DNA from: Durusdinium trenchii
Taxonomy: Eukaryota > Sar > Dinophyceae > Suessiales > Symbiodiniaceae
Direction of reading: 5' to 3'
DNA: 64,000 nt
NCBI GenBank assembly: GCA_963970005.1
Contig: CAXAMN010018891.1
Location: forward strand, 756,847 to 820,846
The notes below the pieces were generated by a model that saw nothing but the letters and a program-made list of their open reading frames with translations, was not told where the DNA came from and made no database searches. Below are positions 25,710 to 35,672 of the stretch, one piece after another. Each line of letters starts with the position of its first letter. Positions within the stretch are counted from its first letter, which is position 1. The position numbers and the translations under genes are program-made.

Positions 25710-27366
25710 TCACTGCCACCGAGGTCTTTGCCCCGAAAGTGAAGAGGTTCTGGAGCCACTGGATCGACTGGAGCTCCAGCCTGAACTTCTTCTCACACCA
25801 AAGGGGGTCAATCGGCTAGGCTCTTTCCCCGCTTCGATGGTCTTCATCATCAGGACTTCCTCTCTCAGGTCTTTTGGACCTTCGATTGGCACAGTGTTCG
25901 GTGTGTCCGGTGTGATCCCTTCAGGAGCTGCACACTCATCGTTGATCTGGGCATCTGGCTCTCCCAAGTCAAAGGTCACCTGAGGAGTTTGAGGAGCTTC
26001 CGAAGCTAACGAAGGAGACTCCAGGGCCTGGGGAGGAGACTCCAGGTTGGTCTCCACCTCCCCAACTTCATCGGCCTCCGTTTCACAGGCTTCCGCATCA
26101 TGCGCTTGAAAGTCCTTTCCCTGCAAGCTCTGAGTTTGAGCCGCTGGTGCCACTGGCATAGGGCTTTCCAGGCTTCCGGGGAGTTCGGGATTTTCTGGGT
26201 AGCCTGCAGTGGCAGCGACTGCTTCTTGCTTGAACTTCTTTGGGATCTTCCAGGAATTTCCAGCGTAGCCAGAATATCGCTCTGCGTACTGGACCAAGCT
26301 GTCTTCACTTTGAAATGACAAATCTCGGCCATACAATAGCTTATCGACGACGCAAAGGCTTTTCAAAGCGACCGAAGACCGTTCAGTTGGCTTTGGCTTC
26401 GCGGCGCGACCAGCATAGTCACCGAAGAACTCGCCGTCAAAATGGCTGCAGGGATGCTCGGACTCGCCAAGTTGCAAGGAACTCTGAAGACATCGTGCTG
26501 CTGCTGTTACACACGATTTCCCCTCAGGTCTTTCGGATTTCTTTCCTGCGGCACTCATATCTTTAATCCGTATTCCACGTGGTGTCCGCTCAACCCTGCT
26601 TGATCCCAGTCCATTCATAATGTCACCCATGGACTGTGTGTGTGCAATCCCTGGTGCCCTCAAAGGTTTGAATCGGGCTTCTGTGTTTCGGGCACCGGCA
26701 CAATCGGCAAATCGAGTCATGAATTCTTCATGTGGACTTTTTTGCCCGTCATGGTGTGCCAGTTGGGAACTGCAATTTAAGACGGCTCGTCTTTTCCTGT
26801 TCTCCTGGCAAACACAGGTTGGCAAAGAAATGGACACAACATATCGGAAGATCCTGTGGTCATGTGCTAAGCTGCTAATTCAAGAAACCAAACACACCTC
26901 CCCTGGGACGTGAGCAACGAGAAGAAAATATAGAAACACAATGAAACAAATGTCATGTTTTTCACGTTTTTTCGACTCCCTTTTTGCATTCTCCTGCTTT
27001 GCATCTTTGTGCCCAGAGGGTTCACCAGCATAGCCTGCAGCATGCATCGTCTGCATAAATCCTCGATGAGGACTTTCACCGGAGCCGTCCAGATCTCTGC
27101 CATACAAGAGCGTATCCACCGTGGATTGCTTGGTCAAAGAGACGACTCTTCGGCCCTTGTCCGGTAAACCGATGAGCGCCCGATGTTCTTCCTTGCTCGG
27201 CAACGGCATCTGAACGGCCCCAAGCTGTGGCGAAACTGTTGGCCGCGCAAAGAGCCAAACGAGCCACTGGTAAAGCAGAATGCAAATGAATACAACACTG
27301 CCATAAGCTATACTGTACGACTCTAAACATCGCTGTGCTTCGGGTGCAATGGGATTTGGAGGGACA
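25710..27366 (-). CDS. Unrecognised LLYGRDL-repeat protein, at least 2 exons
   Basis: Two open segments on the minus strand. Segment 1 (about 27366-26960) has a hydrophobic stretch (SVVFICILLYQWLVWLFARP), then VDTLLYGRDLDGSGESPHRG and AAGYAGEPSG. Its end turns into A+T-rich, probably intronic sequence. Segment 2 (from about 26783 to the stop at 25710) repeats the module in pieces: KSPHEEFMTRFADCAG; FDGEFFGDYAGRAAKP; VVDKLLYGRDLSFQSEDS with YSGYAGNSWK. It ends in an acidic, Pro-rich tail and a Ser/Arg-rich C terminus (GWSSSRSSGSRTSSLSGQ). The repeated VD-x-LLYGRDL ... AGYAG module supports one gene. A CAGTTCCCAACTGG acceptor is plausible for segment 2. No known family was recognised; the N terminus is not fixed and a membrane anchor is possible. 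Confidence 0.6.
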
Positions 27367-27395
27367 ACAAGTCACATTGCATACAGTTTTCATAT

Positions 27396-27421
27396 TGCTG
27401 CTGCTGCTGCTGCTGCTGCTG
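27396..27421. repeat. (GCT)8 microsatellite
   Basis: Eight GCT triplets, read as CAG on the minus strand, lie just upstream of the open frame of the LLYGRDL gene. A minus frame would read a glutamine run here, but there is no evidence that it is translated. Confidence 0.85.
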
Positions 27422-27694
27422 ATAAACAGGACATAACAGGACAAACAACGTGGCACGAAACGAACAGGTTGTAAAAAAGGGCTTGGTGACAGCAACGTTT
27501 CTAGATGTTTCCAGTCCAGTATATATTCCAGTTTTAGAAAGCCGCTTCAGTTTACGGAGAAACGTAGAGAAGTCACCATAGCGATCCACTCCAAGCCGTC
27601 GGTGTGCCTCCTAGATAGGCGGGAATCACTTCTTCACCTGGCGTCCGTGGCTTCCCTTCGATCCAACCCTCCAGAACTTCAGAACTAGGAGCAA

Positions 27695-27795
27695 TGTTCG
27701 CTACTGGGGGCTCCTGGCCTTACTACTAGGAGCAAGGACGCTACTAGGGGATCCTGGCATCGCTACTAGGAGCATTCTTGCTACTAGGAGCAACA
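27695..27795. repeat. Dispersed minisatellite
   Basis: Units of GCTACTAGGGGATCCTGGC and TACTACTAGGAGCAAGGAC. It is the closest relative of the arrays at 24512 and 45205. Confidence 0.75.
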
Positions 27796-28547
27796 TGAAT
27801 CATGTGACCATTGGATTGGCCCATCGTGGCAGGTCAACGCGCCTATGAACTTTTTCAGCAGTGTCAGCGTCTCTGACTCTGTAGCCATCTGAACCTGCAA
27901 ACGGTGAGGCCAATGGGGCCTACAGGCTCCTTCTCAAATGAGAAACCGTGCAAGCACGAACTAGCATAAACTACAGTACCTCTTTAAACTAACGACTCCT
28001 CCAAATATCTAGGGACGGCCTGTCACCCCCTTCAGTTTCTGGAAGGCTGATTGGGAGCAGTCGTTAGTAGTGGTTGTAGCAGTTGCTGCTGGTTCTACGG
28101 GACCAAGCATTCCAGGTCTGAGGCCTCGTCTAACAATATGTTTCAGATTCACATTGCTTCATGCACTTTCCAGGTATTCCTAACAGAATGCTCCGACAGG
28201 AACCTTTCTGTTCTTTGGACTCAATCACCGGTCTATCAGAATGTTGGCTCAGGGAAACGAGCATGTGGTTTTCAACTGGGATTCAATGGGCTGGTCACTC
28301 CCTACCTGAGAATTTAAGGGTTCCATGGATAAGAACTTCACAGCTCAGCCTTCCACGGGCTCTTTCAATGCAGAAATCGAAACTTTCATGCGGGCAAACA
28401 CCCACTGCACAAGTACTATCAATCGATTGATGCAAAAGCATTAAACACCCAAGTAAGCAGGGTCATCGAATTTGAGATTCACACAGTGAGAACATGATAG
28501 ATACACGGATACGCGAAGCTTGCAGGTGAGATGACTTTTACGCGCTT

Positions 28548-28700
28548 CTACCACCCAGCCCCGAGTACCTTGGCAATGGTGCCAGGATCAAGAAGGTAGC
28601 TGAACATAGCCCTGGGCCAGATGGTGCTGGAGCTTCCAAGGACAAGAGCAAGGCAACACATGACAATCTCTCCACCAATCTGTCTGGACACACATCCTGG
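28548..28700 (-). CDS. Possible 3'-terminal exon
   Basis: Minus-strand frame reading QIGGEIVMCCLALVLG and then SSTIWPRAMFSYLLDPGTIA, closing with KVLGAGW and TAG at 28548. It is preceded by a GTGTGTCCAG acceptor-like site. A GTACTC donor after the TIAK codons is an alternative, which would make it an internal exon. Composition and a hydrophobic core suggest a membrane or buried segment. The family was not recognised. Confidence 0.35.
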   Translation of the reverse strand, partial: PGCVSRQIGGEIVMCCLALVLGSSSTIWPRAMFSYLLDPGTIAKVLGAGW

Positions 28701-29689
28701 TTTGACTTTGAAATCCTTGTCTCCTTGTCGCTCATGTGTCATGATAAGTTGTCTGGCGGTTCTTGCTTTGACTTGAGGTCAAGGCCAAGCTTTTGCGAAG
28801 GGGGATGGCACCCTGATCAACTCAAGTAAAAGATCGGAGTCACAAAGCATCCACAACGAGCATGCAGCAACTAAGAGCTTTGCAGAAACATCTCCAGAGG
28901 AGTGGCGAATGGATCATTGCATGCGGATGAAGCTATTAGATGACTCAGCAGGATGTTGCTCTTTCGCGTGATTAACTATATAACAACTTGGGATCTTGGG
29001 TCTGCAAAAAGAAGTAATTATGAGAAACCAATGCATTGGTTCAGAGTGCTCTCAAAATAAGCATTTTGCAGCCCGCCTTATGAAGAGTATTCGATGGCAA
29101 GTCTCTGGCAACAGGAAGCTCCTCAAGTCGTGTGCGATTCATGGCAGGTGCCTGACTACTCATCGTATGTCACCACAGAAAATCCCTTGATTCTACAATA
29201 CATTCCAAGACACCAGAATCTTATATGACATATAAATATAATACCTCTATAAACAAAAAAATAACACTATTAGATGCTGGTAGCGATGGCCTCCAACCAT
29301 GACAACATACACTAGCTCCAGGAGCCAGTATGCAGTGGGACTGCAATTGAAACATGTCATGTCATGTCATGTCAGCTGAGACCCTTCCATCAAGAAACAT
29401 AACCATGATGGAATACAATATACTGTAATACAAATACACTCACATATCACGCATGTATAAAAATCATTAAATATCAAAAACAAACATACCGGATCCTGCA
29501 TGCCACCATCTTTGAGAGTGTCCAGGCCTGAGAGCAAGCATGACGAGGATAGGGAAGGAAAATTATGCCGCAGCTGTTGCATAGAACGTTGTTCCAGAGT
29601 GTCAAAATATCGATATCATGCCAAAAACCGTGTACGATTCTTAGAGTATCAGTGCGGATCCGGTACTGGGACTGGGTATCAAAGAGTCT

Positions 29690-30010
29690 CAATTTCGCTG
29701 TTGCCTTTTGAAAACGAGAACTTCGAATTGCGCCGACCGAGTACCGCTGCAAGTACGCTAAGAGCTGGGCGGCGCCAAATTGCGCATCGGACCACTTGAA
29801 TCCCTTCAAATCAATCACCTCAGTGTTTCAGCACGGTCTTCAGGCTGGGCATGCACAGTTTGACAACTGAACTTCCTCAGCGAACTGGGTTGCCACACCA
29901 AAGTGACTCCGGTGAAGGGCACCCCACGTCGGATGGAATCCTGGCACAGGTCTTTGCAAAGTTCATACCGTGTGATTCTGAGGGTCTTAAATTCTGAAAC
30001 ATTGTTGAGC
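29690..30010 (-). CDS. Possible exons, unknown protein
   Basis: Two adjacent minus-strand stretches in different frames look coding. About 30000-29826 reads TLRITRYELCKDLCQDSIRR and VPFTGVTLVWQPSS; about 29815-29690 reads LKGFKWSDAQFGAAQLLAYL. A GTGATT sequence at the frame change could be a donor, so the two cannot both be exons without another intron. No domain was assigned. Confidence 0.28.
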
Positions 30011-30019
30011 AATCGATCG

Positions 30020-32340
30020 TCGGCGACTGAAACTCAATTGAAACTGATCATGTTGTAAAAATTTTGGATTGCAGACGGGCACTGAAAACCGTCTTTGCAT
30101 TTCGTGGTTTCGTCATGCTTCCATCAACATGCATTAGTTAAAAATTGTCACAGGATCTGTCCTCCTCTAGGGCGGCCAAACTTCTCCGGCAATGGACGAT
30201 ATCCAGTTTCCGCAAGACCTGCATGAATAGGGTTTGACAAAAGATGAGGCAGGTTGTAAACATTTCAATACGCGGGGAGGTCTGCAGCGTATGTGGCACA
30301 ACACAAAAACGGTTTGCAAATTCTTGCACGTCAACGTGATCTTGAAAGGTCTCCAGTCAGACTTGAAAAGGCCATGTTTCAGACCACTCGCATCTACCAC
30401 TCTGATAGTGCTACCCCCTGACCCAATTCCGAATTAGCAGTGGTATACACTGTAAAATTACTTTACTTCGAGTGATCCTCACCATGGCATTGTACTGTGT
30501 TCAACATCACCAAAAAAATGTCCATCTTGCACATGGTAGTCTATTCGGCAATTTTTCTGGCATTCTTTCCATATGGTTCAGGTCCGGCGGTGCCCACTGC
30601 GATCTGGCGCTCGCGGTTCAATTCCGTTGGTGTCCATTGCGATGCTGAGCTCGCCGTTCCGGCCCAGTGGTGCTTACTCCATGCAAAACAACGCACTGAC
30701 CCCTTTTATGCCGAGGCGCGCAACAGAAGGCCTTCACACACTTCATGAATGGGGCGCCGAACAAGGACTTGCAGGTCGAGCAAGCGCGGCCACCCAACCA
30801 AGTGTGAGCCAGGAACAAAATCCTCAGTCGAGGGAGCTTTCAATCCTTCCCCTGCGGACCCGGCTAGTTTAACTAGTACATCTCTATACGGACTACATCT
30901 ACTGCCTAACTCTGCACACCCGCTCTCCGAACATTTTGGTTCCATTGCTCCGATCATCGCTCCCAGGCCAGGCAGCCGGCATGTCAATCCTGCCCAAGTT
31001 CATGAACATGATGATCTCATGTTCATGATCAAGCAAACAACTTGGTCCTCCGCATACCTTGTCTTGCAACCTTCAAACTTATAAAGTGCACCGCGCATTC
31101 ATAAGCACACTGCGCATGCGTCCGCAACTCTGCTACACGCATTGAGCCAAGTAGCCTCAATCGTGACACTTTCATCACGTGGCTCTCGCGCCGCTGGCCC
31201 GAAACGTGCCTGGCCACATGCTCGCGCCAATGCTGTCCTCCGAGTAGCGTGCCCAATGTCTGGTGTTGCGTCCTTGAACCAGCAGCAAGTGCACAGTACA
31301 ATTGCCAGTGCTCAAGTCTACTATAGACTAGTCTGGATGGAACCCCCATGTGAGATGAACGCTAAAAAGGCAAACAAAAGTATACTGGTACGGCGCGCTT
31401 CAGCTCCCATCGCTCGGGCGCGGACGACAACCACGAAGACCGTGAAGAAAAGAAAAGGGGGTAAAACAATGGTCGATGAGTCGGCCCTGGGATTCACCGG
31501 TGTGATTTCTTGCAGCGGTTGGAATCAAGTGGCCGCGTTTTTGGCAAACATTGGAGGAACTGTCCTGTTACCATACTTACCTAGCAGAATGTCTGATATG
31601 TGTTTCCTGCATTTTCTTTGCAATGACCAGGCAAACACCAGCAGTGTGCAAGAGGGGATCCTGTCCATTTCAGGGCGGGGATGGGCGGAGTGGAGCGGAT
31701 TCAACAAGTTTGGTTGTTGCTAGGATTTGAGGGTCCACTTGTAGGTCTGATTAGAGGAGCTTAAAGACAAGTAAATTACGGTCTTTTAAAGCAAAGTACG
31801 TCCATATGAATGAATGGCAAACGAACAAGCTTAACGAGCGCTCTGAGGAAACATCTGGTTCTCACTCACATGAATGACAAACTGCAAGAGTATGATCGCC
31901 GTGACAACTAACAGACACCTGAACGCCGCCTGTCCTCAAACCACTTTGATCACAAGAGCTGATCGCAACACACCTCAAAACTGACAGCGTCCAATTGCTG
32001 GCTAAAGAAGAGCCATAATCAATCTTTGAACCGCTCGTCATGTCAAACGGACTCTGGGCCCCAAAAGAAGTCGAGAACCCGCAACGATAGTCCAAGTGTC
32101 TGGTCTTTCTTCGACTTCGCGCTCTTCCCGCCGCACGAGGCATCGCAAACCACGCAGCTGCGCCCCATTGCAGCAAGAAGTCCACAAGTCACATGCCACA
32201 GAGGTGCCAAGCAATCGCTTCCTGCTCAAGGCCATATATGGCACCCTCACAACATTCTGTCTTGACTCCAAGCTTGCTGCAAGCTTGCTGCAAAAGGGAC
32301 CCTTTTCTGTTTTGAAAGGCTCGAGCATGGAGCCCAATTC
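30020..32340. other. Spacer with ambiguous open frames
   Basis: Open frames overlap on both strands at 30.6-31.7 kb, and none has a recognisable motif. At 30584-30617 about 34 bases closely resemble part of the exon at 32350-32661. This suggests a decayed relative of that exon. Confidence 0.4.
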
Positions 32341-32349
32341 CACAAAGGC

Positions 32350-32900
32350 CTAGCTGGGATCGATCAACGTCATGATCTCCTGAACAGCCGTTCTTGAAGC
32401 CTTGGGAAAATGCCCTGAAGGACTCCCAGAAAAGTCATCTTCCAACGGGACCCCGAACTCTACCCCGCGTTGTACGTCAAGCCTATTGTTTAGGGTATAT
32501 TCGTTCGAGCACTGGACGTCCTGTGGTTGCTTTGCAGCGCTTGGCGCTTGGTCGTGTTCCGGGGACGGGTCTGCTGTCGGGTCTGGTGGTGCCCACTGCA
32601 CTCTGGAGCTCGCGGCGAAGGAAAAAGGAGGAGGAGACGGCGGAGTTGACAGCTCTGGGCTCTGATAAAAATCTAACAACCCTCACCTGGCAGGCGGGGA
32701 AAGATGAACAGGAGGAAAGGGGGATCCAACACCAGTATGGACAATTAAAACCGGACTGCTTACCTACCGTAGTCCAAGTGCCTTCAAGTCCAATTTGTTG
32801 CACAACTTCGGCCAGGAGCAACGGCCTAGGAATCGAATCCAAGCAGTTTCTCCTGGACCTGTAGCTTGGTCTAGGAATTATCAAATCAAACGATCGAATC
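32350..32900 (-). CDS. 3' end of an unrecognised gene, 2 exons
   Basis: The last exon runs 32661-32350 and ends in TAG. It starts after a TTTTTATCAG acceptor and reads SPELSTPPSPPPFSFAASSR, an acidic, Pro-rich region, then GVPLEDDFSGSPSGHFPKAS and VQEIMTLIDPS. The exon before it ends at 32768 with a GTAGGT donor and reads IPRPLLLAEVVQQIGLEGTW. Phases match (codon boundary on both sides) across a 106-base intron. Where the upstream exon starts is unclear because its frame stays open to about 33109. The product looks largely disordered and no family was recognised. Confidence 0.5.
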
Positions 32901-33604
32901 AATGGTCCAAATGCTTGAACCGGGACCCAGTCAGGACGCCGCCTACCATGGCTTACAGTAGTGCAAATCAGCGATGTACTTCCGTTGCTTGGTGTCGAAC
33001 CTAGTCTTTCAAGGGCCACTGGCTCTCCCTGCCTCGGTGACATATCTTGGGACAACAAGCATAGTCTTGTGGATGAGCTTGGACGAATGTAAAAAGGATC
33101 CTTGAACAATCCTGGTGCTAATGAAGCTAGTAGTGTGCGACCGGTATACTTCAGTCGAGGATCTATACTATACTATACAATACTATATGTGAATATATAC
33201 ATTTAGTCAAGTGGGGTGGAACCATTCTGGAAAGCACCCGCTGTGCTGCAGTATTCACCTTCCCCTCGCTCAACTGCTCCCCGTTCTTACCCATTGACTT
33301 GCAAGTGCAGAAGCACATGGCACTGTGGATCACTCTGATTTGTTCAAATGCCAACGACCATCAGTAACGATCTCCCAACGACCATCAAGGTGGGTGTTTC
33401 AAACCTATTCAACTGTTGTCCTGGACTGTGCAGTGCATGAATGACGCTGAAACATTGATGATGACATTCAGCTTGACAATTGACGCCTCGGACGATTCAG
33501 CTTGATCAGGCATGGGCCATGGAGGAGTGAACTCTTCACTCCAACGCGTTCCCGCGGATGGTTTGTGCTGAGCACGTGGCAAGCCATGTCCAAGAAACCC
33601 GCCG

Positions 33605-34374
33605 CTAAGCCACCAGGGTGCCAGGCACCTTGGCCAGATGCTTAACTCTCCAGTCGGTGATCTGAAAAAAGAAACATGGATCATTGAAGGATCTGAAATG
33701 ATCTGAAAGAAGTACAGTCTGTACAATATTGATTATAGGCTTTTCCTGGATCGGGACAACCGTACAACCCAGAAGCTCGCAGATTCGCTTGGTGATCAAG
33801 CAAAGGTAGCCCATGAGAATCATGAGAGCTGAGTACCAGGCTTCTCATAGGCCTGCCGTGACAATGGCATGCTGTGCTGGTCAATGACAAAACTGTATGT
33901 TGCAGTTGTCCACACGTGACTGTGTCTTCAAGGAGGAAGTGAATCATGGTCTTTGTCCTTGGGCTCTCAGGAAGTCTTCACGATTCCTGTTTCCCCAAAT
34001 CCAAAATGAGAAGCTGGTCTGACCAGCAGCATGTCTGTGCGGCCATACTGAGCACGACAAACATGGCCAGCGTGCAACACATCCGAGCCTCAAGGTCCCA
34101 AGTGACAAAGGCATTGAGCACGTCATGCTCCTGCAATTTGAAGCTTTAAGATGGTTGTCCCCAATCAAAACAATGCACACAATATGGACTGACTCAAACT
34201 ACTGTTGTCCGTTTGTTTCGACAGTTCTTCCCCTTGTCATCGCCTCTGTTCGCGGTGAAATTAAATCGCGCGAGTTCCTTGCCTCCATCCACGAGATGGC
34301 CTCTCGCAGTTTCTTCTCAGCCTTCTGGACCCTCAACAAACGTCCAGGCTGACGTCGAAGGGATCCGAAGCGAT
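33605..34374 (-). CDS. 3' half of an unrecognised membrane protein gene
   Basis: At least four minus-strand exon pieces. From 34374 (after TTGCAG): FGSLRRQPGRLLRV, QKAEKKLREAISWMEARNSR. From 34130 (after TTGCAG): EHDVLNAFVTWDLEARMCCT and a hydrophobic helix LAMFVVLSMAAQT. From about 33840: WYSALMILMGYLCLITKRIC, a second hydrophobic segment. Last, 33661-33605 after TTTTTTCAG: ITDWRVKHLAKVPGTLVA and TAG. The phase between the second and third piece is not settled; a GC donor after AAQT would fit. It looks like a multi-pass membrane protein with a basic amphipathic N-terminal side. It lies about 1.3 kb downstream of the TLC/b5 gene on the same strand. Confidence 0.5.
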
Positions 34375-34819
34375 CTGCAAGGGGGCTGGAGGTGAGGCAC
34401 ATGACGTGAAAGATGTGCGTTTTTTTAGGGGGATTGCTAAAGAAACACAGTTTAGAGAGGTTTCAGTCTTTGTGAGTATTAAAGCACGAGTAGCTATCTT
34501 CAGTCAAAGCACCTCCCCAAGAAAGTAACATACAGTAGGTGGTGCTGCGGTGCTGTGGACCAAAACTCATTGTCATCAAAGCAGTTGGTACCACCTTGGA
34601 GTGGCTATTTCATACACTAAAACTATAACTATGGCTATGGATTTCGACCCTCCACTATGCCCTATCATGTCAAGTCTTCAGAGTGGTACCCTTTGCTGAG
34701 CTAGGCCAACGGCTTGCCCTTCTCAGCACGCAGGAAGCGCAAGAGTGTACAACGGTCCACCTTGGTGGCATCTCAGCAGCTGGCGGCATTTCCCAAGGCC
34801 ATGTTAGCAGCTATCCAAA

Positions 34820-34950
34820 CCTAATAGCTTCTTGCTCCTAGTAGTACGGCCTGGAGCCCCTAGTAGCGTCCTTGCTCCTAGTAGTAAGGCCAGGAGCCCC
34901 TAGTAGCGTCCTTGCTCCTAGTAGTAAGGCCAGGAGACCCTAGTAGCGAC
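34820..34950. repeat. Dispersed minisatellite
   Basis: Three to four units of CTAGTAGCGTCCTTGCTCCT and AGTAGTAAGGCCAGGAGCCC, lying between two minus-strand genes. Confidence 0.8.
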
Positions 34951-35672
34951 CTATCTGATAACATGTTTTTTCCTATGCAACACACTTGCTCATTGTCACC
35001 ACTATAATGACATACTTAATGACATGTCCGCCATGTCCATGTCTGAGCGCTGCAGTCAACATTTCCTGTCACGACGGTGTTTCTGTTGAAGTGCAATCAA
35101 CCACTCTTCACACTCCTGTCCAACACAGCACGACCCACTACTGAACCAAAAACATTCATAATGATCAAGAAGACCTGATCAAGGCCTGATTGGACTTGCC
35201 CACGGAATGAACATCATCGTATCGTATATATTAAGTATTCACGGGGAAACATACACAAATATATATATGAGAATAAAAAACTTTAAGATGCGCATAGACA
35301 TGAATTTTATTATAGGTCCATGGACTCGATGGCGTCGCTGTTCTCGAAGGTCTTCCACCAACTCCTCGAGCTCTTGGATCTTCACGTCCTAGCGGCAAAA
35401 ACCCAGGCTGCAACCGAAACAAATCAATCTTGGTGAAACAGTGCTTGGATGTGTTACGGTGGGATTGCAGCGTTTCGAGGTCCAGGAATTTGGTTTTCAC
35501 AGAACTGTGTAAAGACCCACTTTTGTTCAATTATGTGACGCAGAGTGCTACCATTGATACATATTGATACCTATTGTTTCGATCACGCAGCTGTAGCTAG
35601 CCATTCCTGCTCTTGCATCTTTTCACGCATGCACTTCGAGATCTCACCGAAACTGCGCTCTGTTGGCGACTC

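Noticed and set aside
31142-31723. 193-codon plus-strand open frame
   Set aside because: It begins at TTG, overlaps a long minus frame and has no motif. Neither strand could be preferred.
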